NCBI GenBank assembly: GCA_023420085.1
Contig: JAEZWQ010000025.1
Span: 1-64,000 of the forward strand
Direction of reading: 5' to 3'
Length of the DNA: 64,000 nucleotides
From: Bacillota bacterium
Lineage (GTDB): Bacteria > Bacillota > Clostridia > Lachnospirales > Lachnospiraceae
The notes under the pieces were generated by a model. That model saw nothing but the letters and a program-made list of their open reading frames with translations, ran no database searches and was not told the origin of the DNA. Shown here piece after piece: positions 17,809 through 26,132 of this stretch (its first letter is position 1; the number at the start of each line of letters is the position of its first letter). The position numbers were made by a program, and so were the translations under genes.

Positions 17809-17810
17809 AA

Positions 17811-18077
17811 ATGATTTCTAAAGAAAAAAAAGAAGCTATTATTAAAGAATATCAAAGAGGAGCAAACGATACAGGTTCTCCAGAAGTTCAAATAGCTATA
17901 TTAACAGCTAGAATTAATGAACTAACAGACCATCTACAAATGCATAAAAAAGATCATCATTCAAGAAGAGGTCTATTAAAGCTTGTAGGTCAAAGACGTA
18001 ATCTTTTAGAGTATTATAAGAAAGATAACTTAGAAGCTTATCGTGAATTAATCTCACGTTTAGGTTTAAGAAAATAG
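17811..18077 (+). CDS. rpsO: 30S ribosomal protein S15
   Basis: An 88-residue primary rRNA-binding protein of the small-subunit platform. The family features NDTGSPEVQIAILTARI, HKKDHHSRRGLLKLVGQRR and YRELISRLGLRK are all present, and the length is standard. GGAGG lies 4-5 bases before the ATG. pnp follows as in many bacteria. Confidence 0.98.
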   Translation: MISKEKKEAIIKEYQRGANDTGSPEVQIAILTARINELTDHLQMHKKDHHSRRGLLKLVGQRRNLLEYYKKDNLEAYRELISRLGLRK

Positions 18078-18097
18078 TTGTAAACACAAAAATTGTG

Positions 18098-18217
18098 GCT
18101 CTACATGTAACTAGAAGTTAGTGTAGAGCTAAATTTATATTTTGTAGGTTGTGATATCTATAACATTTGAAATAATATAAATACTTATATTATTTCATGT
18201 GTTATGGAACAATCTAC
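18098..18217 (+). promoter_or_regulatory. Two long hairpins in the rpsO-pnp gap
   Basis: Hairpin 1: arms 18098-18111 and 18117-18129, about 13 pairs with one bulge. Hairpin 2: outer arms 18144-18152 and 18209-18217 (one G-U pair), an interior mismatched part, and a perfect 12-pair inner stem 18169-18180 with 18185-18196. Neither is followed by a clean T run. They resemble in position the RNase III-cut, PNPase-autoregulated leader known in enteric bacteria; the same role here is inference. Confidence 0.7.
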
Positions 18218-18232
18218 ATAGAAAGAGGTAAA

Positions 18233-20344
18233 ATGTTTAAGACGTATTCAATGGATTTGGCAGGAAGAAAATTAACTGTCGAAGTTGGTAGAGTTGCAGC
18301 ACAAGCTAATGGGGCGGCACTTGTTCATTATGGAGATACTGTTGTACTATCTACAGCAACAGCATCAGAAAAACCAAGGGATGGAATTGATTTTTTTCCA
18401 CTTAGTGTAGATTATGAAGAGAAGCTATATGCTGTTGGAAAGATTCCAGGTGGTTTTACTAGAAGAGAGGGGAAACCTTCAGAAAATGCTATATTAACAT
18501 CAAGAGTAATTGATAGACCTATGAGACCATTATTCCCAGCAGATTATAGAAATGATGTTGCTATCAATAACTTAGTTATGTGTGTTGATCAAGATTGTGC
18601 ACCAGAATTAACGGCTATGCTAGGATCTTCTATTGCTACATCAATATCTGATATTCCTTTTGATGGACCAATTTCTACTACTATTGTAGGGTTAATAGAT
18701 GGTGAACTAATATTTAATCCGACACAGGATCAAAAGAATAAAACAGAAATGAATATCACAGTTGCTTCAACGAAAGAAAAAGTTATAATGATTGAGGCTG
18801 GAGCCAATGAGATACATGAAGATGTAGTTTTAGATGCTATTTTTAAGGCTCATAGTTTGAATCAGGAAGTTATTTCGTTTTTTGAAGAAATCGTTAGAGA
18901 TTGTGGAAAACAAAAGCATGAATATGAGAGTACAGCTGTAAATAAAGAGCTTTATGATGATATGGTTTCCTTTATAACTAAGGAAGCAATGGAAGTAGCA
19001 GTTTTTACAGATGAAAAACAAAAAAGAGATGAAAATATAAGAAAAATAACTGAAATGCTTGAAGAGAGATATTCTGATAATGAGGAGTGGCTTTCTGAAC
19101 TAGGAGCAGCGGTATATAAGTTTGAAAAAAATACTGTTAGAGATATGATACTTAGACAAGGGAAAAGACCTGATGGCAGAAAGATTGATGAATTAAGAAA
19201 ACTTGAAGCCGAGATTGATATTCTTCCTAGAACTCATGGTTCTGGTATGTTTACAAGGGGACAGACTCAAGTAATGACAATGACTACTCTAGGACCGTTA
19301 TCAGAAATGCAAAAACTTGATGGCATTGATGTTGATGAAGTTGGAAAAAGATATATGCATCACTATAATTTTCCAAGTTATAGTGTAGGGGAAACAAGAC
19401 CTTCAAGAGGCCCTGGAAGAAGAGAGATTGGACATGGAGCATTAGCAGAAAAAGCTTTGGTTCCTGTATTACCAAGTGAAAGTGAATTCCCATATGCGAT
19501 AAGAACTGTATCTGAAGTATTGGAGTCTAATGGATCTACATCACAAGCTAGTATATGTGCATCTTCATTATCATTAATGGCGGCAGGAGTCCCTATACAT
19601 TCAGCTGTTGCAGGTATATCTGTAGGGTTAGTTACTGGAGATAATGATGAGGACTATGTAATACTTACAGATATTCAAGGGCTTGAAGACTTTTTTGGAG
19701 ACATGGATTTCAAGGTTGCTGGTACTCATAAAGGTATTACCGCAATACAAATGGATATAAAAATACATGGTTTAACCGAAAAAATAATAAGAGAAGCCAT
19801 TGCAAGGACGAAAGAAGCAAGAACATATATATTAGATGAGATAATGTCACCTGTAATTAATGAGGCAAGAAAAGAAGTTTCAAAATATGCGCCTAAAATC
19901 GATCAAATAACTATAGATCCTGAAAAAATTGCAGACGTAATAGGATCTAAAGGAAAGACTATTAATAAAATCATCGATGAAACTGGTGTAAAAATTGATA
20001 TAACTGACGAAGGAATGGTTTCAATTTTATCTGAAGATCTAGAAATGATTAATAAAGCTAAGAATATAATAAAATTAATTGTTGATGATCTTCATGTGGG
20101 ACAAGTGCTTGAAGGAGTAGTAACTAGGATAGCTAATTTTGGTGCTTTTGTAGAACTTGCGCCAAATAAAGATGGATTATTACATATTTCGCAAATATCT
20201 GAAAAGCGCATTAGAAGAGTAGAGGATGAACTTAATTTAGGGGATAGAGTAAAAGTTAAAGTTATTGAAATGGATAAGTTTGGTAAAATTAGTTTATCTA
20301 TGAAGGCTCTGAATGATTCTCCAAAGTCAGATGATAAAGAATAG
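18233..20344 (+). CDS. pnp: Polyribonucleotide nucleotidyltransferase (PNPase)
   Basis: A 703-residue phosphorolytic 3'-5' exoribonuclease. Two RNase PH domains (about 5-215 and 310-540, the second with RTHGSGMFTRGQTQVMT and the SDMDFK-like GDMDFKVAGT active-site block) flank an all-helical domain; a KH domain (about 550-612, VIGSKGKTINKI) and an S1 domain (about 620-690, GVVTRIANFGAFVEL) follow. The start at 18233 follows AAAGAGG; the frame extends to 18197 into hairpin 2, but MFKTYSMDLAGRKL is the family start. Its transcript ends at a hairpin that appears to have been split by an insertion. Confidence 0.97.
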   Translation: MFKTYSMDLAGRKLTVEVGRVAAQANGAALVHYGDTVVLSTATASEKPRDGIDFFPLSVDYEEKLYAVGKIPGGFTRREGKPSENAILTSRVIDRPMRPLFPADYRNDVAINNLVMCVDQDCAPELTAMLGSSIATSISDIPFDGPISTTIVGLIDGELIFNPTQDQKNKTEMNITVASTKEKVIMIEAGANEIHEDVVLDAIFKAHSLNQEVISFFEEIVRDCGKQKHEYESTAVNKELYDDMVSFITKEAMEVAVFTDEKQKRDENIRKITEMLEERYSDNEEWLSELGAAVYKFEKNTVRDMILRQGKRPDGRKIDELRKLEAEIDILPRTHGSGMFTRGQTQVMTMTTLGPLSEMQKLDGIDVDEVGKRYMHHYNFPSYSVGETRPSRGPGRREIGHGALAEKALVPVLPSESEFPYAIRTVSEVLESNGSTSQASICASSLSLMAAGVPIHSAVAGISVGLVTGDNDEDYVILTDIQGLEDFFGDMDFKVAGTHKGITAIQMDIKIHGLTEKIIREAIARTKEARTYILDEIMSPVINEARKEVSKYAPKIDQITIDPEKIADVIGSKGKTINKIIDETGVKIDITDEGMVSILSEDLEMINKAKNIIKLIVDDLHVGQVLEGVVTRIANFGAFVELAPNKDGLLHISQISEKRIRRVEDELNLGDRVKVKVIEMDKFGKISLSMKALNDSPKSDDKE

Positions 20345-20385
20345 ATCTATATATAAAACGGTAACAAGCTAATAAAGGAGGCTCT
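20340..20385 (+). repeat. Upstream copy of a duplicated hairpin arm
   Basis: Forty-six bases starting at the pnp stop (AATAGATCTATATA... AACGG.AACAAGC ... GGCTCT) recur with few changes at 22596-22635. Only the downstream copy keeps the matching 3' arm, so the first is a truncated duplicate. Confidence 0.75.
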
Positions 20386-20626
20386 TTATCAAACATTATT
20401 GAATTATTTGGAAGATATCTTCCAAAGACTAGTATTAACATACATTTTATGGTCGTAAACAAAAAAATCAAAATGTATTAAATGTCGTGCAAGGGATATA
20501 TGTGGTATTGTATTAGTTTGAATAAAATAAAGACGTTGATATTTCACTGCGACAAAATTCTTGCGAGTTTAATATAAAAAGGTATGATAGTTATGTTGAT
20601 GCTCTAATAATGTTATATAAAGAGCC
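20380..20626. mobile_element. MITE-like element with 17-bp terminal inverted repeats
   Basis: Termini GGCTCTTTATCAAACAT (20380-20396) and its near-exact inverse at 20610-20626 match in 15 of 17 positions and bound a 247-bp stretch without a gene. It holds a perfect 20-base palindrome at 20407-20426. The terminus resembles what I recall of ISL3-family ends, which I could not verify. A third terminus of the same kind lies at 22294. Between the element and the ABC gene is a short AT-rich stretch holding the ribosome site. No target duplication is evident. Confidence 0.6.
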
Positions 20627-20697
20627 AAATCGTTTAAAGAGCTTTATTGTTTTAGTTAAGAAATATTGTCAAAATTTAATGTTCATAGAGGAAGTTT

Positions 20698-22281
20698 ATG
20701 AGAGAGGTATTAAGAAAATACAAGATTTTATATGCATTGACGATTATTGTAGGTGTTATCATTTCTTTAGTCAATGTGTGGGTAGCGTATGTTATTGGTC
20801 AAATTATTGATAATATTATTTGGGGAAGTTTATCGCGATTAAACTTTTTCATTATACTTATTATTTTGCTAATAATTTTTTACATATTGTTTGGAATTTT
20901 CTATTCTTATTTAAGCGGGATGTTGTCTAAAAGAATTCTACACGACATAAAGGGTAAGGTATATAATAATCTTTTACAAATACCAATTTATCAATACCAA
21001 GAAAAAGACATATCATTTTACTATAATATGCTTACACAGGATATTAACGAAATCAATGCCAATTATATCGAGAGAAAATATGATACTATTGTATCTATCA
21101 TTGCATTTTTTGTTAGCCTGTTCGCACTTTTCAGAATTAATTGGCTGATGGCAATTATATTCATCGGTTTGACTTTACTTATTATTATATTCCCGTCATT
21201 CTTGATGAAACTTCAGGAGAAATCGAGAATTCGATTCTCTGCTGGCAATGAAAAATTTATGAAAGAGCTAGAAAATATCTTGTCGGGATTTGAATCGCTC
21301 AAAGTACTTAATGTCAGTAAGCGATTATTTCAGAAGATGGACAAAGAGGATTATTATCTGGAGGATGCTAGACTTCGAAGATCGCTCACTGATGGAGGAG
21401 TAGCGTATATTATAAGTGGTATTTCCATTTTTGTACAACTGCTTTGTATTTTAGTTGGATCATATTTTGTTATTCGAGGAGAAATCACTACTGGTAGTTT
21501 GATAATGGCGGTACAGATTTTAAACTCTGTAGTAACACCAATTAATGTTATATCTACAAACAATAATTTGATGAAATCAACTAAACCACTTCGAGAAAAG
21601 ATCGAAGGATTTCTTGTTAAACCTGAGCAATACGGAAAATCAGTACAACAAGGAGATATTATTTTTCAAAATGTTTCTATTCGTTTAGCCGATAAGCAAG
21701 TGCTAGATGGCTTTGATTATCATTTTAAAAAGAATAATTCTTATATTGTTATTGGGGAATCAGGATCGGGTAAAAGCACTTTAGCAAAGCTTATTGCTGG
21801 ATTTTATGCTGACTATGATGGCAGAATTTTATATAACAATATAGATGCTCATGAAACAGATATCAATTCTATACCAAATATAGTTAGATACATTGGAGCA
21901 AATACCTATGTTATTAATGACAGTTTGAAAGAAAATATTCGTATGTATCGAGAATATACTGATGAAGAAGTAGAAGTGGTTGCAAGTAAAGTTGGGTTTT
22001 CAAAAGAGATGCTTGAGAAGAGTGAGCTTGGACATGGCGGAAAATTTATTTCATCTGGTGAGTATCAGAGAATAGCCATCGCACGGGCAATGTTGGAAAA
22101 ACCGTATTGCATTATTTTGGATGAGCCGACCGCAAATCTTGATAAAGAAAACACTCAAAAGATACGGGGAATCATCAAGGAACTTGATGCGCCTATTAAA
22201 ATTGTCATCAGTCATGATTATGACGACGAATATTTGTCATCCTTTGACAATGTATTAAATATGGGATTAAAGTCAAGCTAA
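20698..22281 (+). CDS. ABC exporter half-transporter (fused permease and ATPase)
   Basis: A 527-residue type IV ABC exporter subunit. About six membrane helices (residues 10-290) precede the nucleotide-binding domain with Walker A GESGSGKST at 352-360, Walker B CIILDEPTANLD near 470 and switch His in ISHDYDDEY. The signature is ISSGEYQRIA instead of LSGGQ-RIA; SSGE variants occur in peptide and bacteriocin exporters. GAGGA precedes the ATG. Codon use differs from the neighbours: CGA, CGT and CGG for Arg are frequent here whereas AGA dominates elsewhere, and the gene is flanked by repeat ends, so horizontal acquisition is likely. No partner or peptide precursor gene was found next to it; the substrate is unknown and it would act as a homodimer. 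Confidence 0.85.
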   Translation: MREVLRKYKILYALTIIVGVIISLVNVWVAYVIGQIIDNIIWGSLSRLNFFIILIILLIIFYILFGIFYSYLSGMLSKRILHDIKGKVYNNLLQIPIYQYQEKDISFYYNMLTQDINEINANYIERKYDTIVSIIAFFVSLFALFRINWLMAIIFIGLTLLIIIFPSFLMKLQEKSRIRFSAGNEKFMKELENILSGFESLKVLNVSKRLFQKMDKEDYYLEDARLRRSLTDGGVAYIISGISIFVQLLCILVGSYFVIRGEITTGSLIMAVQILNSVVTPINVISTNNNLMKSTKPLREKIEGFLVKPEQYGKSVQQGDIIFQNVSIRLADKQVLDGFDYHFKKNNSYIVIGESGSGKSTLAKLIAGFYADYDGRILYNNIDAHETDINSIPNIVRYIGANTYVINDSLKENIRMYREYTDEEVEVVASKVGFSKEMLEKSELGHGGKFISSGEYQRIAIARAMLEKPYCIILDEPTANLDKENTQKIRGIIKELDAPIKIVISHDYDDEYLSSFDNVLNMGLKSS

Positions 22282-22293
22282 AGATATTTATTT

Positions 22294-22315
22294 GGCTCTT
22301 TGTCAAATACTGTTG
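22294..22315 (+). repeat. Third copy of the MITE-like terminus
   Basis: GGCTCTTTGTCAAATACTG, in the same orientation as the terminus at 20380 and matching it in about 18 of 22 positions, every difference a transition. It lies 12 bases after the ABC exporter stop. No inverse partner was found downstream, so it marks a decayed element end. Confidence 0.55.
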
Positions 22316-22359
22316 GTGACATATACCCAATGATATATTTATAATAAATTGGAACATTT

Positions 22360-22386
22360 AGGGAGAGAAATTATCTCCCTTTTTTC
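22360..22386 (+). terminator. Terminator of the ABC exporter gene
   Basis: A 7-base-pair stem (22360-22366 with 22374-22380), 7-base loop, then T6CT6. Confidence 0.85.
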
Positions 22387-22656
22387 TTTTTTACATTATT
22401 CTTTTATTTTAAATACTATTTCTTATATTATCTATTTATATTTACGACTATATGGATAGTATTATCCTGATGTTTTCTCATAGTTATAAAATATAAAATT
22501 CATAGTGCCTTTAGAATCTTTGTGGTTGACGCAATTCGTCAAAACAAAGATGTTTATGGGATAGTTGTAATTATGAGTAAATTAAGATCACAAGGAATAG
22601 ATCTATATAAACGGCAACAAGCGAATAATGGCTCTGTTGCCGTTTATATATGTTGA
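22387..22656 (+). other. Non-coding relic region with an ORF remnant and two hairpins
   Basis: The part of the 22282-22790 gap beyond the terminator. It holds a hairpin with about 14 pairs at 22516-22551 (TTGACG loop arms) and a perfect 16-base inverted repeat (22604-22619 with 22635-22650). A stop-free frame from about 22475 to the TGA at 22654-22656 reads ...VVDAIRQNKDVYGIV, MSKLRSQGIDLYKRQQ and ends SVAVYIC; it lacks a credible start and ribosome site and passes through both hairpins. It could be the tail of a decayed gene or chance. I do not recognise it. Confidence 0.4.
22596..22650 (+). repeat. Intact copy of the duplicated hairpin behind pnp
   Basis: Bases 22596-22635 repeat the sequence at the pnp stop, and the full hairpin is completed by the 3' arm to 22650 (16 perfect pairs, 15-base loop). 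No T run follows. This probably was the original pnp 3' end before the ABC cassette came in. Confidence 0.6.
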
Positions 22657-22790
22657 AAAAATGATATGTAAAATTATATATTATAACTATTGCAATTTAT
22701 CTTGTAAGTGTTATTATTAAAAAAAGGAGGGCTGGACCAATGTACTTATTATAGTCTATTAAGTTATGATAAATTATAATGGAGGCAATT

Positions 22791-23339
22791 ATGAGAAAGT
22801 CAAAATTATTTATAATACTTGCAATTCCAATATTTTTATCAATTTCTTGTGCCAATAATCCTCAAATCGAAACCCCTAATAAAGGTGGAGAAGTAAAAAA
22901 TGAACAAAAAGATGAATCTAAGGATAATAAAATTGAAGAGGAAGCAAAAGAATTTGTAAAAAATTTTAGCCGTAAGCATCCAGATTATACTTTGGTAGAC
23001 TATGTTATAGGGTCCGAAAAAAATTATCCAATATATTATGTTGGAGTAGGTTTATGTAAGGAGAAAGAGGATTATACTTTTTCAGTATTTATTTTTGGGG
23101 ATAAATGTAATATGACTGCATCCCTAAGTAATATTAACGTAACTTATCGTAAAGAAGATGGATTAAAGCTTAGAGATAATGTTATAGTTTTTTCTACAGA
23201 TGTAGTTAAAGATGGAAATATTGAAATTGAAGATAATGAGTTTGAAATAACACATGTAAAAAATGAAGATGGAGGTATAATAGGTCCTAAAATTATTAAC
23301 CGTGCAAAGCCTAGAGAAATAAATAAAATTAACAAATAA
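22791..23339 (+). CDS. Lipoprotein of unknown function
   Basis: A 182-residue exported lipoprotein. The start at 22791 follows GGAGG; an ATG at 22779 is the ribosome-site region itself. The signal peptide ends in lipobox SISC (Cys20), followed by an acidic and Lys-rich linker and a mixed alpha/beta domain beginning near 50 (EEAKEFVKNFSRKHP). Several beta strands with alternating hydrophobic residues follow (YPIYYVGVGL, YTFSVFIFGD). I do not recognise the family. It stands alone between terminators. Confidence 0.8.
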   Translation: MRKSKLFIILAIPIFLSISCANNPQIETPNKGGEVKNEQKDESKDNKIEEEAKEFVKNFSRKHPDYTLVDYVIGSEKNYPIYYVGVGLCKEKEDYTFSVFIFGDKCNMTASLSNINVTYRKEDGLKLRDNVIVFSTDVVKDGNIEIEDNEFEITHVKNEDGGIIGPKIINRAKPREINKINK

Positions 23340-23397
23340 GACAGTAGTTTGATCATAAATAAGACTGTAATTAGTTTTGCATAAGTAATAAAGATAT

Positions 23398-23445
23398 ATA
23401 TCCTCTTGGGTTGATGATTGTTTTAGCATCAATCCAAGAGGATAT
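23398..23445. terminator. Bidirectional terminator before the hydrogenase gene
   Basis: A 19-base-pair stem with one G-U pair (23398-23416 with 23427-23445) and a 10-base loop, between convergent genes. Confidence 0.85.
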
Positions 23446-23482
23446 TATTATGGTTTCAAATGGAGGTTTATATTAGTTAAAA

Positions 23483-25036
23483 TTATCCTTCCCATTCATT
23501 AAACCATTCTTTATATAATTCTCTAAGGTCATTCATATATTCACTTTCATAAGCATGAGAATTTTTTGCAGATTTCGAATACTTATCAAGAACCTTTTTG
23601 TTTTTATTAGTATCTGCAAGTGTTCCAGTTCCACCTATACAACCACCTGGACATGCCATGCCCTCAAGAAGGCAACCATGGTTATATTTTCCTCGTTTTG
23701 CATCTTTTAACATAGAAACACATTCATGAAGACCATTAGCCCTTATAATTTCTAAATTTTTAGCTCTTTCTGGATCTAGATGTTTTATAGTGTCATAAAC
23801 GGCATTTGCAACGCCACCGCTACTTGCGAAACCTCGCCCAACCTCAGAACCAGTAATAAGTTCTACATCAGGTTCTAAACTTTCAAGGTTTATATCTTTC
23901 GCCTTCATCATACCTAGGCATTCTTCAAATGTTAGAACAAAGTCAACATGGCTTTTAACAGCAGTTCTTGATGCCTCAAGTTTTTTTGCAGCACATGGCC
24001 CTATAAAAACTACTTTAGCATCTGGATTATCTTTTTTTATTAATCGAGCAGTAAATACCATAGGTGTCATTGTCATTGAAATTTGATCTTTTAATTCTGG
24101 GAAATCTCTTTTTGCCATCTTTGACCAAGCAGGACAACATGAGGTACCCATCCATGGCATCTTCTCTGGAACATTTTCAAGGAAATCGTGAGCTTCTTCA
24201 ACTGTACATAAGTCAGCACCTACTGCAACTTCATATACTTGGCTAAATCCAAGCATTTTCAACCCAGTTATTAATTGACCAGTAGTAACTTTTTTACCAA
24301 ATTGACCTATGAATGATGGTGCTATAGCAGCTATAACTTCTGTACCCGCTTTCATTGCTTGTATTAATTGAAATATTTGTGCTTTGTCAGAAATTGCACC
24401 AAATGGACAATTTGCCATACACATTCCACATGAAACACATTTGTCATAATCGATTTCAGCACGGCCAAGAGAATCAGAGCTAATAGCATTTACTCCACAT
24501 GACTTTGCGCATGGTCTTTCAGTTTTAATAATAGCATTATAAGGACAAGCATCTGCACATAGACCACATTTAATACAAAGAGATTGATCTATATGAGATT
24601 TTCCATTTATTATATGTATACAATTCTTTGGGCAAACGGCTGTGCATGGATGAGCAAGACAGCCACGACACTGATCTGATACTTTAACTCTTTTTTCTGG
24701 ACATCTATTACATGCAAATTTAATTATATTTATTAAAGGTGGTTCATAATACTTTCTATCCCTAATCGTATCCTTAACCCCTTTAGAAACAGGAGAAGCT
24801 TCAGTCATTTTACGAAGAGGTAGACCTAAAGAAAGACGTATTCGTTCTTCTACTATTGCTCTTTCAAGGAAAATACTATCTCGATAGGTAGCCTCTTCTC
24901 CAGGACATATTTCATAAGGTATTTGTGCTAACATTTCATCAAAATTTTCATAGTCGTTAACCTCATACCCTAGTTTAGCTATTTCTGAAAAAACTCTTCT
25001 TCTTAAATCAATAACAGGTGTATATATACCTTTCAT
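23483..25036 (-). CDS. Monomeric [FeFe] hydrogenase
   Basis: A 517-residue cytoplasmic enzyme that reduces protons with electrons from ferredoxin, or the reverse. The H-domain motifs are present: TSCCPAW at 298-304, GPCAAKK at 346-352 and MACPGGC at 460-466, so H-cluster ligands would be C301, C348, C462 and C466 and the proton-relay Cys C300. N-terminal to this are Cys-rich ferredoxin-like segments: CNRC and CRGC near 109-139, CIKCGLCADACP near 154-164 and CVSCGMCMANCP near 200-211. The GPC rather than MPC form of motif 2 and the N-terminal MKGIYTPVIDLRRRVFSEIA domain match the group B or related monomeric hydrogenases. It follows a LysR gene by 11 bases. Its maturases are at 60-64 kb. Confidence 0.93.
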   Translation of the reverse strand: MKGIYTPVIDLRRRVFSEIAKLGYEVNDYENFDEMLAQIPYEICPGEEATYRDSIFLERAIVEERIRLSLGLPLRKMTEASPVSKGVKDTIRDRKYYEPPLINIIKFACNRCPEKRVKVSDQCRGCLAHPCTAVCPKNCIHIINGKSHIDQSLCIKCGLCADACPYNAIIKTERPCAKSCGVNAISSDSLGRAEIDYDKCVSCGMCMANCPFGAISDKAQIFQLIQAMKAGTEVIAAIAPSFIGQFGKKVTTGQLITGLKMLGFSQVYEVAVGADLCTVEEAHDFLENVPEKMPWMGTSCCPAWSKMAKRDFPELKDQISMTMTPMVFTARLIKKDNPDAKVVFIGPCAAKKLEASRTAVKSHVDFVLTFEECLGMMKAKDINLESLEPDVELITGSEVGRGFASSGGVANAVYDTIKHLDPERAKNLEIIRANGLHECVSMLKDAKRGKYNHGCLLEGMACPGGCIGGTGTLADTNKNKKVLDKYSKSAKNSHAYESEYMNDLRELYKEWFNEWEG

Positions 25037-25047
25037 TTTTCTCCATT

Positions 25048-25938
25048 CTAACTTTTTTTAATAAAATTTATAAATTCTTTTTCAATATCGCTTAGTTTGT
25101 GTTGCTTTGTAGAGGCTATATATAGATTTCTTCTCATAGGGAAAGAAACAGGGTTATAGACTAATATTTTATTTTCATCCTTATATGCTTTAGCTGCAAT
25201 TTTTGAAAATAAAGATATTCCTTCACCACTAGATACCTTTTTATATATTTCCTCTTGGTCATTTATTTTTGCAATAACATTTAGGTCAGATTCCTTATAT
25301 CCTAAACCACTCAAGAAATAATCTCCTTTTTTTCTTGTACCAGATGAATTATTTCTAAGTATAATAGGGCATTTTAATAGATTCTGTATTGGATTTTTAT
25401 TCCTAATTATTTTAAAGTATTCAGGAGTATTTGGTGTTACAAATACTAGATAATCTATATAAAATGGAATAAAATCAATTTTTGGAGTATTTTTTTTTGC
25501 ACCAACAAAACCAATATTAAACTTACCTTTTTCTATTGATTCAATTATTTGATAACTGTCACCTATTTGTTGTTCATATCTAACATGTGGGAATAGTTTT
25601 GCAAAACTATTCATATATGTAGGCATGATATAATTGGTAGGTATTGTAGAACTACCAAAATGTATCGTTTCATATGAACCGTATTTGCTTATGAATATAT
25701 TAACTATTTCATTTTTTCTATTAATTAGCTCATTTGCATATTCAAATAGTAGATCTCCAGCTTCAGTAGCAATAACTTTTTTAGTAGTACGCTTGAATAA
25801 TTTAGTGTTTAATTCTTTTTCTAATTGATTTATATGCGCACTAACTGTTGGCTGTGTTAGATAGAGATTTTTAGCTGCAGCCGAGAAGTTTTTGGTTAAA
25901 TATACATTTTGAAAAACTAATAATTGATTAAAATCCAT
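25048..25938 (-). CDS. LysR-family transcriptional regulator
   Basis: A 296-residue regulator with the winged helix-turn-helix at 1-60 (MDFNQLLVFQNVYLTKNFSAAAKNL, then TQPTVSAHINQLE) and a two-lobe effector domain from about 88. TAGGTG precedes the ATG. It is the first gene of a two-gene leftward unit with the hydrogenase, so it probably senses a metabolite or redox signal and controls its own operon. The effector cannot be inferred. The sequence of the effector domain (FGSSTIPTNYIMP) resembles CysB/CysL-type and CbbR-type binding pockets in general form only. Confidence 0.9.
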   Translation of the reverse strand: MDFNQLLVFQNVYLTKNFSAAAKNLYLTQPTVSAHINQLEKELNTKLFKRTTKKVIATEAGDLLFEYANELINRKNEIVNIFISKYGSYETIHFGSSTIPTNYIMPTYMNSFAKLFPHVRYEQQIGDSYQIIESIEKGKFNIGFVGAKKNTPKIDFIPFYIDYLVFVTPNTPEYFKIIRNKNPIQNLLKCPIILRNNSSGTRKKGDYFLSGLGYKESDLNVIAKINDQEEIYKKVSSGEGISLFSKIAAKAYKDENKILVYNPVSFPMRRNLYIASTKQHKLSDIEKEFINFIKKS

Positions 25939-26132
25939 AATTCACCTAAATTTTTATAATAATATATAAATTATTTTACACAAATTATAATATATTATCA
26001 ATTAAATGTATGTATATAGATAGGTGCATAATGCTTAATACTAGAGATTATCATATAATTTTAACCATGTTTATAATATTGGAAAAAATTAAAATGTATT
26101 GTAATATATGTATAAGATTTTTTGGAGTAATT

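Noticed and set aside
20610..20810. 66-residue frame before the ABC exporter
   Set aside because: Overlaps the exporter N-terminus in another frame, has no ribosome site and begins inside the MITE end.
26010..26132. N-terminal extension of the AgrC-like kinase
   Set aside because: The extension from 26010 lacks support; a start at 26031 has a weak AGGTG, but the 26133 ATG with TGGAG gives the usual N-terminus.
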